From: Massilia polaris
Lineage (GTDB): Bacteria; Pseudomonadota; Gammaproteobacteria; Burkholderiales; Burkholderiaceae_D
Assembly (NCBI RefSeq): GCF_012927275.1
Contig: NZ_JABBGG010000001.1
Coordinates: 496,001-560,000, forward strand
Length of the DNA stretch: 64,000 nucleotides
Reading direction: 5' to 3'
Below are positions 58,168-64,000 of the stretch, piece by piece; position 1 is the first letter of the stretch; each line of letters starts with the position of its first letter. The notes below the pieces were generated by a model that was not told where the DNA came from, made no database searches, and worked only from the letters and a program-made list of their open reading frames with translations. Made by a program: the position numbers and the translations under genes.

Positions 58168-58763
58168 AACGCCTTTTCGCCGCACTCCTGATCGCATCCC
58201 TGGGCCAGCTGGCGCAGGCCGCGCCGATTGCGCAAATCCAGTCCATGCTGGCCAAGCCGGCGGTGATGTGCGGACGCTTCGACCAAACCAAGCAGCTTGT
58301 CGGCATCAAGAAGCCGCTGGCATCGCAAGGCCGCTTCTGCGTCGTAGCGGGCAAGGGCGTCCTGTGGCGCACCCTGAGGCCGTTCCCGAACACGCTGCGC
58401 CTGACGAAAGACGAGATCGTGCACTTCCAGGGCGAGCGCGTCGCGATGCGCCTTGAAGCGAAGCAGGAGCCGACCGTCCGCATGATCAACAGCGTGCTGT
58501 TCTCGCTGCTGTCGGGTGATCTGGGCCAGCTCGAGGCGCTGTTCGAAGTCGACGGCACGGCCGATGCGTCAAGCTGGAAGGTCGCGCTGCGCGCGCGCCA
58601 ACCGGCGCTGGCCAAGGCAATCGGCGCCATCTCGCTCGACGGCGGTTCGTACGTGAAGAATATCCGCATCGACGAGCAAAGCGGCGACAAGACCACCATC
58701 GTGTTCTCCGAGATTAAGACCGGCGCAGGCGCCATGACCGGCGAAGAGGCGGCCTTATTTTGA
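58164..58763 (+). CDS. LolA-like periplasmic carrier protein
   Basis: 199 residues. Signal peptide (KRLFAALLIASLGQLAQA) then a LolA/LolB-like half-barrel: MCGRFDQTKQLVGIKKPLAS, LRLTKDEIVHFQG and YVKNIRIDEQSGDKTTIVFS. Two Cys residues (35 and 57) may form a disulfide. LolA carries lipoproteins to the outer membrane; the APE copy probably carries the polyene lipid instead. It overlaps the MMPL gene by a single base (TGATG). Confidence 0.85.
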   Translation: MKRLFAALLIASLGQLAQAAPIAQIQSMLAKPAVMCGRFDQTKQLVGIKKPLASQGRFCVVAGKGVLWRTLRPFPNTLRLTKDEIVHFQGERVAMRLEAKQEPTVRMINSVLFSLLSGDLGQLEALFEVDGTADASSWKVALRARQPALAKAIGAISLDGGSYVKNIRIDEQSGDKTTIVFSEIKTGAGAMTGEEAALF

Positions 58764-61120
58764 TGCGTCATAAATGGCTTGCGCTCGCATGGGCGCTGGT
58801 GGTGTGCCTGCTGGTGGGGCACAACGCATACCTGTGGGTAGGCAAGCGCATCGTGCCCGACACCGACATCCTCGCGCTGCTGCCGTCGCAGGAACGCGAC
58901 AAGGTGCTGCAGGCATCGTTTACAAAGATGGTCGACGCCGCGCAGCAGCGCGTCATCGTGCTGGTCGGCGCCCCCGACTGGGATGGTGCGCGCCGCGCGG
59001 CCGATGCGTACAGCGCGGTACTGGCCAAACGTCCGGACCTGCTGGGGGCCATCAAGGCCGACGCCAATGTCCAGGCGGACTGGCTGTCGTCGTTCGACCA
59101 GCACCGGCTGGTGCTGATGTCCGGCGCGCAGGAGGCCCAGCTACGCAGCGAGCAGCCGCAGGCCTGGGCCGACAATGCGCTGGCGCGCGTGTACGGCGCA
59201 TTCTCCGGGCCGAAACTGGGCGCCTTCCGCGACGACCCGTTCGGCTTGGTCGCCAGCTGGATGCAGGAACGCGCGCAGGAGACGCCGGTGCGCCCGCGCG
59301 ACGGCTACCTGTATGTCGCCGACAGCGAGCGCCAATATGTACTGTTGCCGATGAGCCTGAACGTGCCGGCGTTTTCGATGGCCGGGCAGGGCGCGGTGGT
59401 GCCGCTGCTGGAGCAGGCTGCCGATGCCGCGCGCACAGCGGTTCCGGGTGCGCGCGTGATCAGCGCCGGCGTCGTGCTGCATGCCGCGGCTGCCGCGAGC
59501 CAGGCCAATACCGAAGTCCATACGATCGGCGCAGGTTCGCTGGTGGGCATCGTGCTGCTTACCTGGCTGGTATTCCGCTCGCTCAAGCCGATCGGACTGG
59601 TCCTGCTGTCGATCGGTATCGGCTTCCTGGGCGCGCTGTCGGTGTCGATGGCGGTGTTCGGCACCGTGCACTTGCTGACGCTGGTGTTCGGCGCAAGCCT
59701 GATCGGCGTGGCGCAGGATTACGGCATCTACTTCCTATGCAACCGGCTCAGCGCCGACCCTTCGCTCGATTCGCGCACGCTGCTGCGCCGCCTGCTGCCT
59801 GGCCTGGCGCTGACGCTGCTGGCCGCGGTGATCGGCTACCTCGGGCTCGGCTTCACGCCGTTCCCGGGGCTACGCCAGATGGCCGTGTTCTCGGCGGTCG
59901 GGCTGGTGTTCGCATGGTTGACGGTGATCTGCTGGTTCCCGCCGCTGATCAACGGACGCACGCTGCGGCGTGGCCGGCTGGCCGGATGGTACTGCGCCGC
60001 GCTTGCGCACTGGCCGCGCGTACGGCCGACCCGCACATGGCTGGTCGCCGCCATCGCGTTCACGGCGCTTGCCCTCGCGGGCGGCCTGCGGCTCGGCACC
60101 AACGACGACATCCGTTCGCTCCAGAATCCCCCGAAACAGCTAATCGCGGACCAGATTGCGCTTGGCCGCCTGCTCGACGCGCCGACGCCGGTGCAGTACT
60201 TCCTGGTCCGCGGCACCTCGGCCGAGATGGTGCTGCAGCGCGAAGAGACGCTCAAGCGCGCACTCGATCCGCTGGTTGCGAAGGGAAGCATCAGCGGCTA
60301 CCAGGCTATCTCCAACTGGGTGCCGTCGGCGGCGGTGCAAGCCAGCCGGCGCGAACTGGCCGAAGCAAAGCTGCTGGGCGAGGGCGGTGCGCTCGGCTTG
60401 CTGGCCGATGCCATCGGCGAGGACAAGGACTGGGTCGCGGCGACGCGCTCGCACCTGCTGGCAGCGGGCAAGCCGCTCACGGTCGACGCCTTCCTGCGCG
60501 CGCCGTCGAGCGAGCCGTGGCGCCATCTGTGGCTCGGCGAAATGGACGGGACCCACGCCAGCGTGGTCGCGCTGCGCGGCCTGGCGTATGCCTCGATTCC
60601 CGCGGTGCGCGATGCGGGCGGCGGGATCGAAGGTGTCCAGTGGGTCGACAAGGTCAGCGAGATTTCGTCGGTACTTGGCCGCTACCGCGAGTACATGGGC
60701 GTTGTGCTGGTTGCTGCCTATGCTCTGGTGTTCGCCCTGCTATATCCGCGTTACCGGGCGGATGCCTGGCGCGTGCTTGTGCCGACGGCGCTGGCCACCA
60801 TCGCGGCGCTCGCGCTGTTCGGGCTGGCCGGACACCCGCTCCAGCTGTTCCACGTACTGGCACTGATGCTGCTGCTTGGCGTGGGCGTCGACTACGGGAT
60901 TTTCATGCAGGAGCACGGCGGACGCGGTCACGCGACGCCGTGGCTTGCAGTCGGGCTGTCTGCCGCGAACACCTTGCTGGGATTCGGGTTGCTTGGCCTG
61001 AGCAATACGCCGGCCCTGCGTGCGTTCGGGCTGACCATGTTGATCGGGATAGCGCTGGTATGGCTGGCCGTCCCTTGCTTTACCAAACAGGAAAGGAAAA
61101 CGCATGTCGATCACGCTTAA
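58763..61120 (+). CDS. MMPL-family exporter of the aryl polyene cluster
   Basis: 785 residues, RND/MMPL superfamily. About eleven to twelve helices are visible in two bundles: one N-terminal helix, a periplasmic domain (about 40-250), helices from 255 to 430, a second periplasmic loop (430-630) and a final helix set. FGASLIGVAQDYGIYF and LLLGVGVDYGIFM, one in each half, hold the conserved Asp residues of the proton relay. It should move the polyene lipid across the inner membrane. The ATG at 58763 overlaps the preceding TGA. Confidence 0.9.
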   Translation: MRHKWLALAWALVVCLLVGHNAYLWVGKRIVPDTDILALLPSQERDKVLQASFTKMVDAAQQRVIVLVGAPDWDGARRAADAYSAVLAKRPDLLGAIKADANVQADWLSSFDQHRLVLMSGAQEAQLRSEQPQAWADNALARVYGAFSGPKLGAFRDDPFGLVASWMQERAQETPVRPRDGYLYVADSERQYVLLPMSLNVPAFSMAGQGAVVPLLEQAADAARTAVPGARVISAGVVLHAAAAASQANTEVHTIGAGSLVGIVLLTWLVFRSLKPIGLVLLSIGIGFLGALSVSMAVFGTVHLLTLVFGASLIGVAQDYGIYFLCNRLSADPSLDSRTLLRRLLPGLALTLLAAVIGYLGLGFTPFPGLRQMAVFSAVGLVFAWLTVICWFPPLINGRTLRRGRLAGWYCAALAHWPRVRPTRTWLVAAIAFTALALAGGLRLGTNDDIRSLQNPPKQLIADQIALGRLLDAPTPVQYFLVRGTSAEMVLQREETLKRALDPLVAKGSISGYQAISNWVPSAAVQASRRELAEAKLLGEGGALGLLADAIGEDKDWVAATRSHLLAAGKPLTVDAFLRAPSSEPWRHLWLGEMDGTHASVVALRGLAYASIPAVRDAGGGIEGVQWVDKVSEISSVLGRYREYMGVVLVAAYALVFALLYPRYRADAWRVLVPTALATIAALALFGLAGHPLQLFHVLALMLLLGVGVDYGIFMQEHGGRGHATPWLAVGLSAANTLLGFGLLGLSNTPALRAFGLTMLIGIALVWLAVPCFTKQERKTHVDHA

Positions 61121-61652
61121 GCTTGTGGCAGGCTGGCTGTCGGTGCTGATGCTGGCGGGCTGCGCCTCCGATGGCGCCCCGGCGCCGGCGCGCCTCGGCC
61201 TGAAACTGGCGCCGGCTGCGCTCGGGGCTACGATCAGCGTCCAGCAGCATCTGAAAGTGGAGCGCAACGGCCGCATCGATGAATTGGATGCCGCGCTTGA
61301 AGTCGATTCGTTCCGGCTGCAGCTGGTCGGGCTGGCGTTCGGCCAGCGCGTGCTCAGCCTCGAGTACGACGGAGCCAAACTGACATCCTGGCGCCACGTG
61401 ATGCTGCCGTCCCAGGTGAAGGCGGAGGACGTGCTGGAAGACCTCCAGCTGGCCCTGTGGCCGGCCACGGCGATCAGCGCCGCCTTGCCGGCCGGCTGGG
61501 CCGTGACCGAATCGGGCCTCGAACGCACGCTGACGCTCGACGGCGTCGTGGTGGCGCGGGTCGCCTACAGTGCGATGCCGCGCTGGGACGGCACGATCAC
61601 GCTCGACAACCTCCGTTACAAATACCGCCTGACGATCCAGTCGGCACCTTGA
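61104..61652 (+). CDS. DUF3261 lipoprotein of the aryl polyene cluster
   Basis: 182 residues. A lipoprotein signal ends in LMLAGCASDG, so it is lipid anchored, probably in the outer membrane (no Asp at +2). The rest is a beta-rich LolB-like fold of the DUF3261 family, including LRYKYRLTIQS at the C-terminus. It is found after the MMPL gene in APE clusters and may receive the product from the LolA-like carrier. It overlaps the exporter gene by 17 nt. Confidence 0.85.
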   Translation: MSITLKLVAGWLSVLMLAGCASDGAPAPARLGLKLAPAALGATISVQQHLKVERNGRIDELDAALEVDSFRLQLVGLAFGQRVLSLEYDGAKLTSWRHVMLPSQVKAEDVLEDLQLALWPATAISAALPAGWAVTESGLERTLTLDGVVVARVAYSAMPRWDGTITLDNLRYKYRLTIQSAP

Positions 61653-61663
61653 AGCGTTTATCC

Positions 61664-62845
61664 ATGAACCTGTTTTTGAATGAATGCGGCATCGTCTGCG
61701 CGCTCGGCGACAATCTCGCCGACGTCCGCCAGCGCATGTTCGCCGGCGACAGCGGCGTGAAACCGACCATGGCCTGGTCGGCTGGCCGCATGCTACCCGC
61801 CGGTGACGCGGCGGGCGTGCTGCAGGACGCCGCTGCGCTGCCGTTGCATGCACGCAGCCGCAACAACCAGCTTGCACTGGCAGCGCTGGCGCAGATCCGG
61901 CCCGCCGTGGATGCCGCCATCGCGCGCTTTGGCGCTGGCCGCGTGGGCGTCGTGATCGGCACCAGCACGTCCGGCATCGCGTCGACCGAGGCGGCGGTGC
62001 GCGCGCATGCCGAGACCGGTGCATTGCCCGCGTCATTCCACTACGGCCAGCAGGAGATGGGATCGGTGGCCAGCCTGCTGGCGGATCAACTCGGCGTGAG
62101 CGGCCCGGCCTATGTGCATTCGAGCGCCTGCTCGTCGAGCGCGAAGGCGATGGCCAGCGCCGCGCGCCTGATCCGCATGGGCCTGTGCGACGCGGTCGTG
62201 ACGGGCGGTGTCGACAGCTTGTGCGGCTTTACGGTCGCCGGGTTCTCGGCCCTTGAATCGGTCAGCGCCGCTCGCTGCAACCCGCTCAGCGCCAACCGCA
62301 ACGGCATCAACATCGGCGAAGGCGCGGCGCTGTTCCTGATGAGCGCCGAAGCATCCGCGGTCGCGCTGTGCGGCTGGGGCGAATCGTCGGACGGCCACCA
62401 CATGTCGGCCCCGGATCCTGAAGGCGGCGGCGCCCGGCTTGCGATCGGCGCAGCGCTGGCGCGTGCCGGCATCGACGCATCGCAGGTCGATTACGTGAAC
62501 CTGCACGGCACGGCGACGGTGCAGAACGACGCGATGGAGTCGCACGTGGTGCACGGCCTCTTCGGCGGCGCTGTGGCGGTGAGTTCGACCAAGCCGCTGA
62601 CCGGCCACGCCCTCGGCGCGGCGGCAGCGATCGAGGCTGCGCTGTGCTGGCTGGCCATGCAGGACGATAACCCGGAAGGGCTGCTGCCCCCGCATGTGTG
62701 GGACGGCGAGCGCGACCCGCAGCTGCCAGGCTTGAACGTCGTCGCGCCGGGCGCGAAGCTCGGACGCCCGCTGCGCTACGCGGTCAGCAATTCGTTCGCC
62801 TTTGGCGGGTCGAATGCGGCGCTGGTGCTGGGGAGGCTGCAATGA
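61664..62845 (+). CDS. Beta-ketoacyl-ACP synthase of the aryl polyene cluster (ApeO-like)
   Basis: 393 residues. The Cys-His-His triad is Cys156 (VHSSACSSSAKAMAS), His281 (VNLHGTATVQND) and His315 (LTGHALGAAAAIEA). C-terminal SNSFAFGGSNAALV is typical of KAS II. It condenses malonyl-ACP onto the aryl-acyl chain and should pair with the chain-length factor at 49113. TTG at 61649, overlapping the lipoprotein stop, is an alternative start to the ATG at 61664. Confidence 0.9.
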   Translation: MNLFLNECGIVCALGDNLADVRQRMFAGDSGVKPTMAWSAGRMLPAGDAAGVLQDAAALPLHARSRNNQLALAALAQIRPAVDAAIARFGAGRVGVVIGTSTSGIASTEAAVRAHAETGALPASFHYGQQEMGSVASLLADQLGVSGPAYVHSSACSSSAKAMASAARLIRMGLCDAVVTGGVDSLCGFTVAGFSALESVSAARCNPLSANRNGINIGEGAALFLMSAEASAVALCGWGESSDGHHMSAPDPEGGGARLAIGAALARAGIDASQVDYVNLHGTATVQNDAMESHVVHGLFGGAVAVSSTKPLTGHALGAAAAIEAALCWLAMQDDNPEGLLPPHVWDGERDPQLPGLNVVAPGAKLGRPLRYAVSNSFAFGGSNAALVLGRLQ

Positions 62846-63297
62846 CAATGCCCGATATCCGCGCACTGGTTCCGCACAGCGGTCCGATGGTGCTGCTCGA
62901 CCGGGTGCTATCCGCCGACGCCGAAACGCTGTGCGCCGAGGTCGCGATCAGGTCAGGTTCGGTGTTTTGCGACGGCAGCGGCGTAGGCGGCTGGGTCGGC
63001 ATGGAATACATGGCGCAGGCGGTGGCGGCGCATGCCGGCTACCTCGCGCTGCAGCGCGGCGAAGCGGTCAAGGTCGGCTTCCTGCTCGGCACCCGCCGCT
63101 ACGAATGCAGCCGGCCCGCCTTTGCGGTCGGCAGCGTGCTGCAGGTGCACGTGCGGCGCGCGCTGCAGGGCGATAACGGACTTGGCGCTTTCGAATGCCG
63201 GATCGAGGATGCGGCGGGCGGCGTTGCGGCCAGCGCCACCGTGACCGTGTTCCAGCCGGAGAATGTGGACGAATTTTTGCAACGGAGTGAAGAATGA
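62842..63297 (+). CDS. 3-hydroxyacyl-ACP dehydratase (ApeP-like)
   Basis: 151 residues, hotdog fold. It opens IRALVPHSGPMVLLDRVLSA, with the active-site His in PHSGPM and the acidic residue in VGMEYMAQAVAAHAGY. In E. coli the ApeP and ApeI dehydratases form a complex; here ApeI is a C-terminal domain of the ligase fusion. It overlaps both neighbours by 4 nt (ATGA), so it is translationally coupled to the ketosynthase and ketoreductase. Confidence 0.9.
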   Translation: MTMPDIRALVPHSGPMVLLDRVLSADAETLCAEVAIRSGSVFCDGSGVGGWVGMEYMAQAVAAHAGYLALQRGEAVKVGFLLGTRRYECSRPAFAVGSVLQVHVRRALQGDNGLGAFECRIEDAAGGVAASATVTVFQPENVDEFLQRSEE

Positions 63298-64000
63298 GCG
63301 GTATGGGTAAAAGTGTACTGGTGACGGGATCGTCGCGCGGTATCGGCAAGGCGATCGCGCTGCGCCTGGCCAAGGACGGCTACGACGTGGTCCTGCATTG
63401 CCGCAGCAAGCGCGGTGAAGCCGATGCGGTCGCGGCGGAAGTCGAGGCAATGGGGCGCAAGGCGCGCGTGCTGCAGTTCGATATCTCGGAACGCGAAGCG
63501 ACGGCAGCCGCGCTGACCGCCGATATCGAACAGCACGGCTGCTACTACGCGGTGGTCTGCAACGCGGGCGTCGCGCGCGACACCGCTTTCCCCGCCATGA
63601 CGGGCGAGGACTGGGACATCGTCATGTCCACCAACATGGACGGCTTCTACAACGTGCTCAATCCGCTGGTCATGCCGATGGTACAGCGCCGCCAGCCGGG
63701 ACGCATCGTGACGCTGGCGTCGGTGTCGGGGCTGATCGGCAATCGCGGGCAGGTGAACTACAGCGCAGCCAAGGCCGGCATCATCGGCGCCACCAAGGCG
63801 CTGGCGCTGGAACTGGCCAAGCGCAACATCACCGTCAACTGCGTCGCCCCGGGACTGATCGAAACCGACATGACCAGCGACGTGCCGATGGAAGAAGCGT
63901 TGAAGATGATCCCGGCGCGCCGCATCGGCAAGCCGGAAGAGGTCGCGGCGGCGGTCAGCTTCCTGGTCGGCGACGATGCCTCCTACATCACCCGCCAGGT
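63294..64000 (+). CDS. 3-oxoacyl-ACP reductase (FabG/ApeQ-like), cut by the window edge
   Basis: The first 235 residues are present, with no stop before 64000; FabG proteins have about 240-250, so only the C-terminus is missing. NADPH motif VLVTGSSRGIGKAIALRLA, VVCNAGVARD, catalytic Ser in TLASVSGLIG, and YxxxK in NYSAAKAG. It reduces the 3-oxo group during polyene chain growth. The ATG at 63294 overlaps the dehydratase stop by 4 nt. A further ketosynthase (ApeR-like) is expected beyond the edge. Confidence 0.92.
   Translation, partial: MSGMGKSVLVTGSSRGIGKAIALRLAKDGYDVVLHCRSKRGEADAVAAEVEAMGRKARVLQFDISEREATAAALTADIEQHGCYYAVVCNAGVARDTAFPAMTGEDWDIVMSTNMDGFYNVLNPLVMPMVQRRQPGRIVTLASVSGLIGNRGQVNYSAAKAGIIGATKALALELAKRNITVNCVAPGLIETDMTSDVPMEEALKMIPARRIGKPEEVAAAVSFLVGDDASYITRQ

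Overview
The window reads as a stretch of chromosome from a high-GC betaproteobacterium of the Burkholderiales, most likely Oxalobacteraceae (Massilia, Telluria or Duganella type). The basis is high GC, tightly packed genes with many 4 to 8 nt overlaps, a DUF3460 gene, cytosolic HAMP-array hybrid kinases, many cyclic-di-GMP proteins and a Burkholderiales-style aryl polyene cluster. The family-level placement is inference. No tRNA, rRNA, insertion sequence, prophage or CRISPR array was seen.

Layout. From 1 to 4.1 kb there is a UvrD/Rep-type helicase, a receiver-PAS response regulator and an HD-domain hydrolase, with two copies of a DnaA-box triplet about 3.4 kb apart. From 4.2 to 10.1 kb lie a large flavin oxidoreductase, glpD, a YceI-type lipoprotein, a YjbQ remnant and an unrecognised membrane protein. 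From 10.2 to 17.9 kb is a three-gene minus-strand signalling operon: receiver-GGDEF-degenerate EAL, a 1630-residue HAMP-array hybrid kinase with three receivers, and a degenerate CheR-like protein. From 18.2 to 20.0 kb is a quorum-sensing locus in which an RsaL-like repressor lies antisense between luxR and luxI. From 20.0 to 25.3 kb are a prolyl oligopeptidase and a CHASE-type hybrid kinase. From 25.4 to 34.3 kb is a complete recC-recB-recD operon closed by a hairpin terminator. From 34.4 to 48.8 kb is a mixed housekeeping region: a PBP-type endopeptidase, a sulfate-binding protein, a GNAT enzyme, an M15-like peptidase, small membrane proteins, an amino-acid ABC receptor and permease, two EAL proteins, ETF-ubiquinone oxidoreductase, an SDR and thioesterases.

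From 49.1 kb to the right edge is one long plus-strand operon, an aryl polyene (APE, flexirubin/xanthomonadin-like) biosynthetic cluster. A MIO-type aromatic amino acid ammonia-lyase probably makes the aryl starter acid. An AMP-ligase fused to a hotdog dehydratase probably activates it onto one of two ACPs. A ketosynthase with a separate chain-length factor, a dehydratase and a ketoreductase extend it. A methyltransferase, a glycosyltransferase and two acyltransferases probably tailor it and place it on a lipid. A LolA-like carrier, an MMPL exporter and a DUF3261 lipoprotein probably move the product to the outer membrane. The cluster is cut by the window edge inside the ketoreductase.

Points most worth a second look are the duplicated DnaA-box triplet, the signalling operon in which both the EAL and the CheR domains have lost catalytic residues, the luxR/rsaL/luxI arrangement with a palindrome before luxI, and the ammonia-lyase with a Tyr-His pair at its substrate-selectivity position.
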